Source of the DNA: Tabrizicola sp. TH137
Lineage (GTDB): Bacteria; Pseudomonadota; Alphaproteobacteria; Rhodobacterales; Rhodobacteraceae
NCBI RefSeq assembly: GCF_002855575.1
Contig: NZ_PKRQ01000003.1
Span: forward strand, 496,001 to 560,000
Direction: 5' to 3'
DNA: 64,000 bases
A model generated the notes under the pieces. It made no database searches. It was not told the origin of the DNA and was given only the letters and a program-made list of their open reading frames with translations. Shown piece by piece: positions 16,897 to 28,207 of the stretch (positions are counted from its first letter, which is position 1; each line of letters begins with the position of its first letter). A program made the position numbers and the translations under genes.

Positions 16897-18573
16897 TCAG
16901 AACAGGCCCTCGACATGGCCCTGATCGTTCAGGCGGATCACCTCGGCACTCGGCACCTTGGGCAGGCCCGGCATCGTCATGATCTCACCGCAGATCACCA
17001 CGATGAAGCCCGCACCCGCGGACAGCCGCACCTCGCGCACCGGCACCGAATGGCCCGTCGGCGCGCCGCGCAGATTTGGATCGGTGGTGAAGGAATACTG
17101 CGTCTTCGCCATGCAGACCGGCAGATGCCCGTAACCCGCCGCTTCCCAGGTCTTCAACTGGTCCCGGATCGACTTGTCGGCGATGACCTCATCGGCATGA
17201 TAGATGCGCTTGGCAATCGTCTCAACCTTCTGGAAGAGCGACATTTCATCGGGATAGAGCGGCGCGAAATTCGACACGCCGGATTCCGCAAGGCTCACCA
17301 CCTTCTTGGCCAGATCCTCGATCCCCGCCGACCCCTGCGCCCAATGCTTGCAGAGGATGGCTTCCGCCCCCTGCTCGGCCACATAGGCCTTCACGGCGGC
17401 GATTTCGGCATCGGTGTCGCTGTAGAAGTGGTTGATCGCCACCACCACCGGCACGCCGAAGGATTTCACATTGGCGATATGGCGGCCCAGGTTCGGGCAG
17501 CCCTTCTTGACCGCCTCGACATTCTCGGTCCCCAGATCGGCCTTCGCCACGCCGCCGTTCATCTTCATCGCGCGCACCGTGGCCACGATCACCGCCGCCG
17601 AAGGCTTCAGCCCCGCCTTGCGGCACTTGATGTCGAAAAACTTCTCGGCCCCGAGATCCGCGCCAAAGCCCGCTTCGGTGACCACATATTCCCCAAGCTT
17701 CAGCGCCGTCTTGGTGGCGATGACCGAGTTGCAGCCATGCGCGATGTTGGCAAAGGGCCCGCCATGCACGAAGGCCGGATTGTTCTCCAGCGTCTGCACC
17801 AGGTTCGGCTGCATCGCATCCTTGAGCAGCACCGTCATCGCGCCATCGGCCTTCAGGTCGCGGCAATAGATCGGCTTCTTGTCGCGGGTATAGGCGACGA
17901 CGATATCCCCCAGCCGCTTTTGCAGGTCATCCAGATCGTTCGACAGGCAAAGGATCGCCATGACCTCGGAGGCGACGGTGATGTCAAAGCCCGTCTGGCG
18001 CGGGAAGCCGTTGGACACGCCCCCCAGCGACACGACCATGTCGCGCAGCGCGCGGTCATTCATGTCCATCACCCGGCGCCAGACGATGCGGCGCTCGTCG
18101 ATATCCAGGCTGTTGCCCCAGTAGATATGGTTGTCGATCATCGCCGACAGCAGGTTATGCGCGCTGGTGATCGCGTGGAAATCGCCGGTGAAGTGAAGGT
18201 TCATCTCCTCCATCGGCACGACCTGCGCGTAACCGCCGCCCGCCGCGCCGCCCTTCATCCCGAAATTCGGGCCGAGGCTGGCTTCGCGGATGCAGATCAC
18301 TGCTTTCTTCCCGATCCGGTTCAGGCCATCGCCCAGACCGACCGTCGTCGTCGTCTTGCCTTCCCCCGCCGGGGTCGGGTTGATCGCCGTCACGAGGATC
18401 AGCTTGCCATCCGGCTTGCTTGCGAGGCTCTTGATGAACTCCTGGCCCACCTTGGCCTTGTCATGGCCATAGGGAAGCAGATGCTCGGACGGGATGCCCA
18501 GCTTCGCCCCGATCTCCATGATCGGCTTCTTCTTCGCTTCGCGCGCAATCTCGATGTCGGTCTTGACGGCCAT
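16897..18573 (-). CDS. fhs: Formate-tetrahydrofolate ligase
   Basis: 558 residues. The N-terminal nucleotide-binding loop [18 protein letters not shown] and the family blocks [44 protein letters not shown] and YSFTTDP are all intact. The enzyme makes 10-formyl-THF from formate, THF and ATP. ATG at 18573 is preceded by AAGGGAG at eight bases; the open frame from 18600 adds nine unlikely residues. First gene of a likely fhs-chorismate mutase-folD unit, so formate can be fed into methylene-THF for serine and purine synthesis or formate drawn off. The upstream region is rich in palindromes. Confidence 0.96.
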   Translation of the reverse strand: MAVKTDIEIAREAKKKPIMEIGAKLGIPSEHLLPYGHDKAKVGQEFIKSLASKPDGKLILVTAINPTPAGEGKTTTTVGLGDGLNRIGKKAVICIREASLGPNFGMKGGAAGGGYAQVVPMEEMNLHFTGDFHAITSAHNLLSAMIDNHIYWGNSLDIDERRIVWRRVMDMNDRALRDMVVSLGGVSNGFPRQTGFDITVASEVMAILCLSNDLDDLQKRLGDIVVAYTRDKKPIYCRDLKADGAMTVLLKDAMQPNLVQTLENNPAFVHGGPFANIAHGCNSVIATKTALKLGEYVVTEAGFGADLGAEKFFDIKCRKAGLKPSAAVIVATVRAMKMNGGVAKADLGTENVEAVKKGCPNLGRHIANVKSFGVPVVVAINHFYSDTDAEIAAVKAYVAEQGAEAILCKHWAQGSAGIEDLAKKVVSLAESGVSNFAPLYPDEMSLFQKVETIAKRIYHADEVIADKSIRDQLKTWEAAGYGHLPVCMAKTQYSFTTDPNLRGAPTGHSVPVREVRLSAGAGFIVVICGEIMTMPGLPKVPSAEVIRLNDQGHVEGLF

Positions 18574-18602
18574 ATCCCATGCTCCCTTCGCGGGGTTCAT
18601 CC

Positions 18603-18748
18603 CCCGTTTCCGACGTGATACCGGGGGAAACGGGCGATGCGAGTGGCTTTTCCGACATTTCCGCCCCCAGATTCGCCACCGGGCGTTTCCGATCGGAAAC
18701 TGGAGGCGCCGCCGAAGGGAATTTTCCGCGGTGAAACTAAATTCACCG
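18603..18748. promoter_or_regulatory. Cluster of palindromes upstream of fhs
   Basis: Three perfect dyads occur in 146 bases between the MOSC gene and fhs. CCCGTTTCC (18603-18611) pairs with GGAAACGGG (18626-18634). GTTTCCGATCGGAAAC (18685-18700) is a gapless 16-base palindrome sharing the GTTTCC/GGAAAC half-site. CGGTGAA (18729-18735) pairs with TTCACCG (18742-18748). Extra single TTTCCG hexamers lie between them. The shared half-site points to multiple binding sites for one regulator of fhs; its identity is unknown. Confidence 0.6.
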
Positions 18749-18756
18749 ATGGGAAA

Positions 18757-19359
18757 TCATCCCGACCGTGCAGAGTCCAGATGCGCCCAGACCGGCTGAT
18801 CCGGGATGTGCAGGCGCAGCGCCTCGCCCAGGGCGAAGGTGCCTTCCCGCTCCACCCAGGCCGTGATCCCGCGCCGCCCTGCCGCCGCCGCCTTGAACTT
18901 CGCGCCATAACCGGGATGCCGCCCCTCGATGGGGCGGGCGGGCAGCATGCAGGGGCGGTTCTCGATATCCACCACCAGCGTCGCGCCCCCTGCCGCCTGC
19001 AAGCGGCTGCCGGGCGGCACATGGCTGAAATCGGGGATGCCCTCCACCACCATCGTCGCCCCCACCAGCGTCGGGTCCAGTTCCGCCACCCCCATCCGCG
19101 CCGCGATCTCGGCCAGTTCTTCCGCCGACAGGATGGAAAACTGCCGCGTGTTCCGGATCACCGTCCCCTTGGGATATTGCGCCGTCACCCGGCTGCACGA
19201 GGCGCGCGTCACCCCGGCATGGGCATCGCCCTCCGGCCCGGCAAAGCCGGCCACCACCTGCGCCACCGGTTCCGCCGCCAGCGCCGCCTCCCGGTCGCGC
19301 ACCAGACCCAGCCAGACGATGCGCGCGGCGAAATCGGTCGGTTTCAGGACAGGCATCAT
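18757..19359 (-). CDS. MOSC-domain protein
   Basis: 200 residues (ATGATG start at 19359 or 19356). Sequence blocks fitting the MOSC domain include GPEGDAHAGVTRASC near residue 43, NTRQFSILSAEELAEIA, LDPTLVGATMVVEGIPD with LPPGSRL-like PPGSRLQAAGG, and a cysteine in ENRPCMLPARPIE followed by KFKAAAAGRRGITAWV. MOSC domains act on molybdenum cofactor or handle N-hydroxylated substrates, with a conserved cysteine carrying sulfur or the metal. Its stop lies at the edge of the fhs upstream region, so it may share the transcript with fhs. Confidence 0.85.
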   Translation of the reverse strand: MMPVLKPTDFAARIVWLGLVRDREAALAAEPVAQVVAGFAGPEGDAHAGVTRASCSRVTAQYPKGTVIRNTRQFSILSAEELAEIAARMGVAELDPTLVGATMVVEGIPDFSHVPPGSRLQAAGGATLVVDIENRPCMLPARPIEGRHPGYGAKFKAAAAGRRGITAWVEREGTFALGEALRLHIPDQPVWAHLDSARSG

Positions 19360-19460
19360 TCCCTCGAAGCTGGACCGTCCTCCAACAGGACAGCATCATC
19401 CTCCACCGCCCGCCAGACCGTCGCAAGCCCCCGGCATGGCCAGGGCCGCACAAAGCAAAA

Positions 19461-19485
19461 CCCCGGAACCTTCACGGCTCCGGGG
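19461..19485 (-). terminator. Intrinsic terminator of ftsH
   Basis: On the minus strand a CCCCGGA/TCCGGGG stem (19461-19467 with 19479-19485) extends inward by GCC/GG-type pairs, and is followed by TTTTG. It lies 30 bases after the ftsH stop and ends the tilS/ftsH transcript before the MOSC gene. Confidence 0.75.
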
Positions 19486-19514
19486 TCTTGCATGCTGCAC
19501 AGGTCGGACAGGGC

Positions 19515-21425
<1,911 letters not shown>

Positions 21426-21482
21426 GAAATGCCTCCTCATACCGCCACGGCACCAGAAACGGCCCGTGACCCGTTGCTAGCT

Positions 21483-21510
21483 AAGATAGAGATAAACCCC
21501 GGCGGTTCAA
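21483..21510 (-). promoter_or_regulatory. Candidate ftsH promoter
   Basis: On the minus strand TTGAAC (21505-21510) and TATCTT (21483-21488) are separated by 16 bases and sit at the tilS stop, about 60 bases before the ftsH GTG. Each hexamer matches the sigma-70 consensus at four of six positions. This would allow ftsH to be expressed apart from the upstream genes, which fits its stress role. Confidence 0.4.
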
Positions 21511-22703
21511 TGCGATAAAGGTGCCGCAGAGAGTGCGCCATTTGGCGCAGTGCAGGCCGCGCTCCACCCCGCGCCATGACCCGCCAGCGGGGCCGCGACC
21601 AGCGCCTCGCCGCGCCACACGGCGGGCGATGCCAGCAGTGACAGGCGCGGCACCGCCGCCCCTTCCGCACCGGCCAGTTGCGCAAGCCCGTCAAGGCCCA
21701 GCGCGCGGATCGTCAAGCCGCTGGAATCCCCGCCGTTTTCCGGCCCCGTCAGCCGCCAGCGCCCGTCCCACGGCTGATCCGCCGCCACTTCCAGCCCGGC
21801 CACCGCCCGCGCCTCGCGCGTGATCCGCAGCCGGCCGCGCCCCGGCGTCATCCGGCAGCCGCCCAGCGTCGCCGCTCGCCCCTCCAGCGCCGCCGTGATG
21901 AACCGCTCCAGCTCTGCGCCCCTTGGGCCATATTCCGCCGATCCGATCCACATCACCGCCGCCCGCATCAGCCGCCGCCGCAACTCCACCGGCATTTGCG
22001 CCAGACCACCCGCCTCAAGGATCACATCCCCCCGGTCCAGCCGCGCGATCCGCGCTGCCGCCTCCGCCGTCGCCCCCTCCAGCGCCGCCCGCACATCCGC
22101 CATCCGCAAGGCCAGCGCCGCAATCTGCTCGGACGCCACACCCGCATCGGCCATCGCCGCCACCGCGCGCCGCGCCCGCACCCGGGCGAAAGCGGCATCC
22201 TCATTCGTCGGGTCTTCCGCCCAGTCCAGCCCGCGCGCCAGCAGCCAGCCGCGCAGTTCCGCCCGCGCGATCCCGATCAGTGGCCGCAGGAACAGCATTC
22301 CCTCGACCTCGCGCCGCGCTGCCATGGCGGCCAGCCCATCCACCCCCGCATCGCGGGCCAGCCGCATCAGGAAGGTCTCGGCCACGTCATCCTGCGTATG
22401 GCCCAGCGCCACCGCCGACAGCCCCGCGCGCCGCGCCCATCCGGCAAGCATCGCCATCCGCCCGCGCCGCGCCGCATCGGCGAGGTTCCCCCGCCCGTCC
22501 CAGCGCCAGTGCAGCACCTCATGCGGCACGCCGAGGCGCGCGCATTGCGCCGCCACGGCCGCCGCCTCCGCCGCCGCCTCCTCGCGCAATCCGTGATCCA
22601 CCGTCGCCACCGCGACGCTGCACCCGGCCTCCACCGCCAGATGCAGAAGGGCGACGGAGTCCCCGCCGCCCGATACCGCCAGCCCGAAAGGCTGGCGCGC
22701 CAC
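21507..22703 (-). CDS. tilS: tRNA(Ile)-lysidine synthetase
   Basis: About 398 residues. The PP-loop SGGGDSVALLHLAVEAG is at the N-terminus, with VDHGLREEAAAEA, LGHTQDDVAETFLMRLARDAGVDGLAAM and RPLIGIARAELRGWL, all of the N-type ATP-pyrophosphatase core of TilS. The enzyme converts C34 of tRNA-Ile(CAU) to lysidine. The start is uncertain: the GTG at 22703 leaves only nine residues before the PP-loop, shorter than usual, and the frame stays open upstream over the end of cpoB without an ATG/GTG/TTG; initiation coupled to cpoB translation is possible. Second last gene of the block, before ftsH, as in many alphaproteobacteria. Confidence 0.92.
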   Translation of the reverse strand: MARQPFGLAVSGGGDSVALLHLAVEAGCSVAVATVDHGLREEAAAEAAAVAAQCARLGVPHEVLHWRWDGRGNLADAARRGRMAMLAGWARRAGLSAVALGHTQDDVAETFLMRLARDAGVDGLAAMAARREVEGMLFLRPLIGIARAELRGWLLARGLDWAEDPTNEDAAFARVRARRAVAAMADAGVASEQIAALALRMADVRAALEGATAEAAARIARLDRGDVILEAGGLAQMPVELRRRLMRAAVMWIGSAEYGPRGAELERFITAALEGRAATLGGCRMTPGRGRLRITREARAVAGLEVAADQPWDGRWRLTGPENGGDSSGLTIRALGLDGLAQLAGAEGAAVPRLSLLASPAVWRGEALVAAPLAGHGAGWSAACTAPNGALSAAPLSH

Positions 22704-22744
22704 GGCGCCCAGCGCCTGGCCGAAGATATGCCCGATGTCCCGGG

Positions 22745-23587
22745 TCAGGAGCAGCCAAGCCCCGCCATGGCCGACATCGCCGACGCGGCCTCTGCCGATC
22801 CCGGAAAGCGCGTTCCCACTTCCTGCAAGGTCACGCAGGCTTCCGGCGTCTGGCCCAGAGCGCCAAGCGACTGCCCCAGCTTCAGCAGCGCAGGCGCCGC
22901 CTGCGGCCCCGAAGGCTGGCCCGAAAAGGCCTCCAGATAGCTGCGCGCCGCACCCGCCGTGTCGCCCAACTGGCTCAGCGCCTCGCCCCGCAGATAATGC
23001 GCCTCCTGCGTCAGGGGGCCACCCGGGTAGGATTGGGTAAAGGTCGCAAAGAGGTCTGAAGCGGCGCGAAAGTCACCCTGACCGAGCACCTCCTTGGCCC
23101 GGTCGAAATCCGCCTGCTCGCCGATGGCCAGTTCCGGCCCGCCCGCCACGGCACCCCCTGCCGCCGGGTCCGTCACCGCCGGATCGACCGGGGCCACGGC
23201 CCCGCCCCCCGCCGTGCCGCCCAGCGGCGCCGTCTCGCCGAGGGCCGCGATATCGCAGCCCTCTTCCAGTTCACACAGCCGGAATTCAAGGTCGCCGATC
23301 CGGTTCGTTCCATCCGCGACCACCCGGTTCAGCTTCAGCTCCACCTCTTCGGTCTTGGCCGTCAACCGCATCAGCGCGGCCTCCATCGCGTCCATCCGCT
23401 GCAAGGCATCGCCCCCGGCCACACCCGTCGCCGCTGCGCCGGTGCTCACCAGTTCGGATTTCAGCGTGTTGAACTCGGCCTGAAGCGCCGCGATTTCGGC
23501 CCGGATGTCGGCCAGGGTCTGCGCATCCTGCGCAAACCCCGCCACCGGCAGAAAGGCCGTCAGGACCAGAAGGCGAAGCATCCGCAT
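22745..23587 (-). CDS. cpoB: Cell division coordinator CpoB (YbgF)
   Basis: 280 residues with a cleavable signal (MRMLRLLVLTAFLPVAGFAQ). A coiled coil (LADIRAEIAALQAEFNTLKSE and a second helix) gives the trimerisation region, a Gly/Ala/Pro linker follows, and the C-terminal 120 residues are TPR repeats (FDRAKEVLGQGDFRAASDLF, YPGGPLTQEAHYLRGEALSQ). CpoB binds TolA and links outer-membrane constriction to peptidoglycan synthesis. The ATG at 23587 lies five bases after the pal stop; a second ATG two codons later is equally possible. Confidence 0.92.
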   Translation of the reverse strand: MRMLRLLVLTAFLPVAGFAQDAQTLADIRAEIAALQAEFNTLKSELVSTGAAATGVAGGDALQRMDAMEAALMRLTAKTEEVELKLNRVVADGTNRIGDLEFRLCELEEGCDIAALGETAPLGGTAGGGAVAPVDPAVTDPAAGGAVAGGPELAIGEQADFDRAKEVLGQGDFRAASDLFATFTQSYPGGPLTQEAHYLRGEALSQLGDTAGAARSYLEAFSGQPSGPQAAPALLKLGQSLGALGQTPEACVTLQEVGTRFPGSAEAASAMSAMAGLGCS

Positions 23588-23591
23588 CCCG

Positions 23592-24125
23592 TCAGACCCC
23601 CGCCCCCATCGACAGAACGGTGACGGCGCGGCGGTTCTGCTGATAGCAGGCCTCGTCCGAGCAGACCTCGATCGGGCGTTCCTTGCCATAGGACACGGTC
23701 CGCATCCGGTTCGGCGCCACGCCCTGCGAAATCAGGAAGTCCTGCACCGCGCTCGCACGCCGCGCGCCCAGCGCAAGGTTGTATTCCCGCGTGCCCTGCT
23801 CATCGGCATGGCCTTCGATGATGATGGCATAAGAGGCATTCGCGTTCAGCCACTGCGCCTGCCCTTGCAGCACCATCCGCGCCTCGGGCGACAGGGTGGA
23901 CTGATCCACGGCAAAGAGAACGCGGTCACCCACGGCCTGGTTGAAATAGGCGATGGAGCGCGGATCGCTCGGGTCGCCGAGGCCCGAGGTGCCGATGCCC
24001 CCCGCGCCCACGCCGCCCACGCCACCGGCGCCCCCGGCACCGCCCGCGCCGAAACGGTCAGGATTGTTGCAGGCCGCCAGTCCAAGGACGGCAACCACGA
24101 GAAGGGCCTTGGGAAGAAGGGTCAT
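23592..24125 (-). CDS. pal: Peptidoglycan-associated lipoprotein Pal
   Basis: 177 residues. Lipobox LAAC with Cys19, then a Gly-rich linker of AGG/VGG repeats (residues 26-48), then an OmpA-like domain with the diaminopimelate-binding pattern IEGHADEQGTREYNLALGARRASAV. Pal anchors the outer membrane to the cell wall and is released by TolB/TolA. The Gly-rich linker is longer and more repetitive than in enteric Pal. A strong hairpin sits between tolB and pal. Confidence 0.95.
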   Translation of the reverse strand: MTLLPKALLVVAVLGLAACNNPDRFGAGGAGGAGGVGGVGAGGIGTSGLGDPSDPRSIAYFNQAVGDRVLFAVDQSTLSPEARMVLQGQAQWLNANASYAIIIEGHADEQGTREYNLALGARRASAVQDFLISQGVAPNRMRTVSYGKERPIEVCSDEACYQQNRRAVTVLSMGAGV

Positions 24126-24180
24126 GGATCAGAGTTCCTCTTGGTGTTCTTGGCTCGATTGGCAGCGACCATAGCATCTT

Positions 24181-24207
24181 CGCGCCGCCATGTGAATCGG
24201 CGGCGCG
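24181..24207 (-). other. Perfect hairpin between tolB and pal
   Basis: CGCGCCGCC (24181-24189) and GGCGGCGCG (24199-24207) form a perfect nine-base stem with a nine-base loop, eight bases after the tolB stop. No T-tract follows on the minus strand, so it is more likely an mRNA-stability or attenuation element than a terminator; it could let pal message exceed tolB. Confidence 0.55.
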
Positions 24208-24214
24208 ACATTCC

Positions 24215-25555
24215 TCAGGGCAGAAGCGGCGACCAGGCCGGGTCCGAGGCCGGTCCATCGGTGGGAATCTGCCGAAGGTTCCGCCCCGAGATATCCACGC
24301 TGAACAAGGCCGCCTGCCCGCCCGCCCCCGCGCTTTCGCGGGTGAACATGATCACGCGCCCGTTCGGCGCCCAGGTCGGGCCTTCGTCCAGGAAGGACGC
24401 GGTCAGCAACCGCTCCTCGCTGCCATCCGTGCGCATCACGCCGATATGGAACCGCCCCGCATTCTGCTTGGTAAAGGCGATGTAATCGCCCTGCGGCGAC
24501 CAGACCGGCGTGCCATAGCGCCCCGGCCCGTTGGAAATCCGCTGCCCCTCGCCGCCGCTTGCGGGCATCACGTAAAGCTGCTGCGATCCCGTCCGGTCGC
24601 TTTCAAACACGATCTGGCTGCCATCCGGGCTGAAGCTCGGCGCCGTCTCGATCGAGGGCGAATTGGTCAATTGCCGGATCTGCCCGCTGCCGATGTCCAG
24701 CGCATAGATGTCCGAATTCCCGCCGCGTTCCAGGCTGAAGACCACCGTCCGACCATCCGGCGCAAAGCGCGGGGCGAAGGTCATGTTGCCCTCGGTCTGC
24801 GCCAGCGCCTGCACCGACATCGACCCCAGATCCATCAGATAGATGCGAGGGAAACCGGATTCATAGCTGGTGAACAGGATCTGGTTGCCCGTCGGCGAAA
24901 AGCGCGGCGCCAGCACGATGGAGGCGCCATCCGTCAGATAGGCGACATTCGCCCCGTCATAATCCATCACCGCCAGCCGCTTCACCCGCTGGTTCTTCGG
25001 CCCGCTTTCCGCGACATAGACGACGCGGCTGTCGAAATAGGGGCCTTCGCCCGTGATCCGGCTATAGACCGCATCCGAAACCTTGTGCGCCATGCGCCGC
25101 CAGGTCGCGGGCGTGCCCGCAAATTGCAGCCCCTCGCCCATCTGCTGGCCGCTGAACACGTCGAACAGGCGGAACTTCACGACGATCTGATCGCCCGAGG
25201 CGCTGACCGCCCCCACGATCAGGGCCTGCGCATTGATCGCCTGCCAGTCGGGGAAGGACACGGGGGCATCAAAGCTCGACACCTGGGAAATATGCGCCTC
25301 GGCGGGAATCTCCCGGAACAGCCCCGTTCCGGCCAGGTCCGCCGCGATGACGCGGGTGATGTTCGCCGCATATTCCGACGCCGCTCCGTTCTCGGCCACG
25401 AACATCGGCACCGCGAAAGGCAGGGGTTCGATCACCCCGTCCGTGATGGTGATCCTCAGCGGCCCCTGCGACTGGGCCGCGGCGGGGGCAACGGCGCCGG
25501 CCATCAGGCCCAGCGCCAGCGCGATCACGGGGGTGAGGGTTCTGATCAACGTCAT
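24215..25555 (-). CDS. tolB: Tol-Pal system protein TolB
   Basis: 446 residues with a Sec signal ending APAAAQ near residue 28. The N-terminal alpha/beta domain ([19 protein letters not shown] onward) is followed by a six-bladed propeller built of WD40-like PD40 repeats: [52 protein letters not shown] and [13 protein letters not shown]. TolB is periplasmic and competes for Pal with peptidoglycan. Canonical length and order in the tol operon. Confidence 0.96.
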   Translation of the reverse strand: MTLIRTLTPVIALALGLMAGAVAPAAAQSQGPLRITITDGVIEPLPFAVPMFVAENGAASEYAANITRVIAADLAGTGLFREIPAEAHISQVSSFDAPVSFPDWQAINAQALIVGAVSASGDQIVVKFRLFDVFSGQQMGEGLQFAGTPATWRRMAHKVSDAVYSRITGEGPYFDSRVVYVAESGPKNQRVKRLAVMDYDGANVAYLTDGASIVLAPRFSPTGNQILFTSYESGFPRIYLMDLGSMSVQALAQTEGNMTFAPRFAPDGRTVVFSLERGGNSDIYALDIGSGQIRQLTNSPSIETAPSFSPDGSQIVFESDRTGSQQLYVMPASGGEGQRISNGPGRYGTPVWSPQGDYIAFTKQNAGRFHIGVMRTDGSEERLLTASFLDEGPTWAPNGRVIMFTRESAGAGGQAALFSVDISGRNLRQIPTDGPASDPAWSPLLP

Positions 25556-25666
25556 TCCGGCCTCATGCTCCTCGGGTCAATCGTTTCCAACATGCCGCGA
25601 ACGGCGATTTCCTTGCGGACACAACCGCGCGAGCGGCCGCCTGTCCCTCTCTGTCTCCGGCGCGGC

Positions 25667-26851
25667 TCATCGCATCCGCATCCCGTTCGGGTCGAACACA
25701 AGCTCCATGTTCCGCCACTGTTCGAATTTCTCTGGCGGCAGCGGAAATCCGCGCGCCCCGCAGCGGATGATCGCCCGCCGCGCCGCCTCGAAGGCCTGCC
25801 GCGTCGCCGTGTCGGACTCGCCATTCGAATCAATCAGCGTGATCGACCCGGCATCCGGCACCCCGTCCTGCCCCACCGAAACCGCCACCGTGACCGTCGT
25901 CCGCAGCGCCTCCATCGACAGGGCGCCCACGTTCCAGCACTGCTGCACCGCCACACGGAGCGCATCCTGCTCGCCAGCCGTCATCGGCGGCCCGACCGGC
26001 AGGTCCGACGGGGCATCCGCAGCTGCCTGTTCCGTTGCCGCCTCTTCGGCCAGCGCCTCGGCCAAGGCCGCCGCCACCGCGTCTTCCGTCGCCGTTTCCT
26101 CGGCAACCTCTTCGGCCGGCTCTTCCGTGGGCTCTTCCACCGTCTCCGCCGCCGCCGCGACCTCTTCCTCGACCGGCTCCTCCGCTACCTGCGCGGGCCG
26201 CGACCGCGGCCGCAGGGACGAGGTCATCTCAAGCTGTGGCGCATCCTCTTCCGTCTCCACCGCCTCGGTCACGATCTGGGTCGTGGCCTCTTCCGGCGCC
26301 GCCGCCTCCTGCTGCTCCTCGACGATGACGGCCTCTTCCGTGGGTTCGTCCGCCACTTCCTCGATCACCTGGTCGGCCACCTCGGGCGCATCCACGCTTT
26401 CCACTGGCGTCGCCGCCACCCGGTCCACCGGGCGCGGACGCGGCTTCACATCAGACAAGGGCACGGGGATCGGCTGCTCGATCTCGGCGATGGGGGCCAC
26501 CGGCTCCGGCGTCTCGATGGGCTGCGGCACGGCCTCCTGCGGCAGTTCCTCAGGCAGCGGCTCTTCCGGCGGGGCCACCGGGGGCGGCTCCTCGGCCGGG
26601 GGCGGCGGCTCCTCGGGCTGCACGGGTTCGGGCGGCTCCACGGCCTCGGGTTCCGCCGCAGGCTCCACCGGCTCCACCGCGGGCGGCGGCGCGGCCGCCA
26701 TCATCGCGTCGAACTCCGCGCTCGACATCAGCGACACTTCGGCCACCTCCATCTCGGGCAGCGTATCGGCACGGAACAGCCAATCCCCCAGGACAACCCA
26801 GAGGATCACGCCCGCATGCGCGATGCCCGAAATGATCTGGCCCTTTTCCAT
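25667..26851 (-). CDS. tolA: TolA-like energy-coupling protein with an acidic Pro/Glu-rich middle
   Basis: 394 residues. One N-terminal membrane span (IISGIAHAGVILWVVLGDW), with the SHxxLA-like helix reduced to SGIAHAG, then a 250-residue domain dominated by Pro, Glu, Val and Ala (PEEPPPPAEEPPPVAPPEE and EE-A/V-T repeats), and a C-terminal globular domain (QCWNVGALSMEALRTTVTVA, DSNGESDTATRQAFEAARRAI) with paired cysteines. Position between tolR and tolB and the C-terminal TolA/TonB-like fold support TolA. The acidic, proline-rich central domain differs from the Lys/Ala-rich helix of enteric TolA and looks more TonB-like. Confidence 0.88.
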   Translation of the reverse strand: MEKGQIISGIAHAGVILWVVLGDWLFRADTLPEMEVAEVSLMSSAEFDAMMAAAPPPAVEPVEPAAEPEAVEPPEPVQPEEPPPPAEEPPPVAPPEEPLPEELPQEAVPQPIETPEPVAPIAEIEQPIPVPLSDVKPRPRPVDRVAATPVESVDAPEVADQVIEEVADEPTEEAVIVEEQQEAAAPEEATTQIVTEAVETEEDAPQLEMTSSLRPRSRPAQVAEEPVEEEVAAAAETVEEPTEEPAEEVAEETATEDAVAAALAEALAEEAATEQAAADAPSDLPVGPPMTAGEQDALRVAVQQCWNVGALSMEALRTTVTVAVSVGQDGVPDAGSITLIDSNGESDTATRQAFEAARRAIIRCGARGFPLPPEKFEQWRNMELVFDPNGMRMR

Positions 26852-26865
26852 GCCCCGCCCGGCTT

Positions 26866-27342
26866 TCAGCCGCCGTTACCGTCAAGCGTCGGGCCACCCG
26901 CATCGGTGACCAGACCGATATTGTTGAACCCGCCCGCATTCAGCGCGCCCATGACCTCGGCCACCCGCGCGTAGGGGATGGACCCATCCGCCCGCAGGAA
27001 GATCTTGTCCGAGGTCCGCTCCGCCGCAATTGCCGTCAGCCGCTGGATGAGTTGCTCCGGCGGCGTCTCCGTCGTCTGGATCATCAGCCGCCCATCCGCC
27101 GTCATGGTGATGGCCAAGGGCTCCTCCTGCTCGGACGGCAGGGCGTTCGCCGCCGTCTCCGGCAATTCGATGGGCACCCCGACCGTCAGCATCGGCGCCG
27201 CCACCATGAAGATGATCAGCAGCACCAGCATCACGTCGATGAAGGGCGTGACGTTGATATCTGCCATGGGCGCACCGCCCCGCCGCCTGCGGCCCCGGCG
27301 GCCACCGCCCCCCCCGCCGCTCTTCTGAACCCCGGCCCCCAT
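26866..27342 (-). CDS. tolR: TolR/ExbD-family proton-channel subunit
   Basis: 158 residues. A Gly/Arg-rich N-terminus (GGGGGGRRGRRRRGGAPMADI) precedes the single membrane helix NVTPFIDVMLVLLIIFMVAAP, which carries the essential aspartate used for proton movement. The C-terminal periplasmic domain (DKIFLRADGSIPYARVAEVMG) is standard ExbD/TolR. With TolQ it forms the motor that energises TolA. It starts directly beside the tolQ stop, three bases apart. Confidence 0.95.
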   Translation of the reverse strand: MGAGVQKSGGGGGGRRGRRRRGGAPMADINVTPFIDVMLVLLIIFMVAAPMLTVGVPIELPETAANALPSEQEEPLAITMTADGRLMIQTTETPPEQLIQRLTAIAAERTSDKIFLRADGSIPYARVAEVMGALNAGGFNNIGLVTDAGGPTLDGNGG

Positions 27343-27345
27343 GGC

Positions 27346-28041
27346 TCAGGCGTCCAGCTGGCGCGACAGGATGGTGGAAAACTCGTCGGCAAAGCTCTCG
27401 TAGCCGTTGAGGATGCGCTCGCTGTCGCTGTTCAGCTTGTTATAGGCCACCACGGCCGGAATGGCCGCGACAAGGCCGATCGCCGTGGCCAGCAGCGCCT
27501 CGGCAATCCCCGGCGCCACGACGGCAAGGTTGGTGTTCTGGCTGATGGCGATCTGCTCAAAGCTGTGCTTGATCCCCCAAACCGTGCCGAAAAGCCCGAT
27601 GAAGGGCGCGGTCGATCCGGTCGTGGCAAGGAAGCCAAGACCCTTGTTCAGCGCCTCGTTCTCCCGCGCGATGGCCACGTCCATCGCCCGGTCTATGCGC
27701 GCCTGCGCGCCCGCAATCAACTTGCCATCCTGCCGATGGCTGCGCCGCCATTCCGTCATCGCGGCCACGAAGATGCGCTCGCTCGCGCCCTGCGGCTGCG
27801 GCCCGATCGCCTCGTAAAGCTCGTCCAGCGGCTCACCCGACCAGAAGGCACGGTCGAATTCCTCGGCCTCGGCCCGCGCGCGGCGGAAGGTCAGCAGGCG
27901 CTGGATGATGATCGACCATGACCAGAAACTCATCAGCAAGAGGGTGATCAGCACCAGCTTGTTGGTGAGGGTCGCTTTCATGAAAAGCGCAAGCACAGAG
28001 AAATCAATCTCCTGCGCCGCCGCGAGGGTTTCCGTTTCCAT
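27346..28041 (-). CDS. tolQ: TolQ/ExbB-family motor subunit
   Basis: 231 residues with the MotA/TolQ/ExbB layout: one N-terminal helix (LVLITLLLMSFWSWSIIIQRL), a cytoplasmic loop (AFWSGEPLDELYEAIGP), and two C-terminal helices containing FLATTGSTAPFIGLFGTVWG and the VVAPGIAEALLATAIGLVAAIPAV segment with the conserved threonine near the channel. It forms the proton-driven stator with TolR. ATG at 28041. A 166-base gap separates it from ybgC, and no terminator or promoter is clear in that gap. Confidence 0.96.
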   Translation of the reverse strand: METETLAAAQEIDFSVLALFMKATLTNKLVLITLLLMSFWSWSIIIQRLLTFRRARAEAEEFDRAFWSGEPLDELYEAIGPQPQGASERIFVAAMTEWRRSHRQDGKLIAGAQARIDRAMDVAIARENEALNKGLGFLATTGSTAPFIGLFGTVWGIKHSFEQIAISQNTNLAVVAPGIAEALLATAIGLVAAIPAVVAYNKLNSDSERILNGYESFADEFSTILSRQLDA

Positions 28042-28207
28042 TACGCCTGCTCTTGTTGCGGGGCCGTCCTTGGCGCGGCCCTTTAGCGATGATTCTACCC
28101 ATATTCAAAGGGGAATGCCAACACATCTGCGCGACAGCACGCCCTTGCGCGGCATCCCGCCGCTGCAACGCAGCATTCCGATGCGGACTGCCCGTTCGCG
28201 CAGCGGT

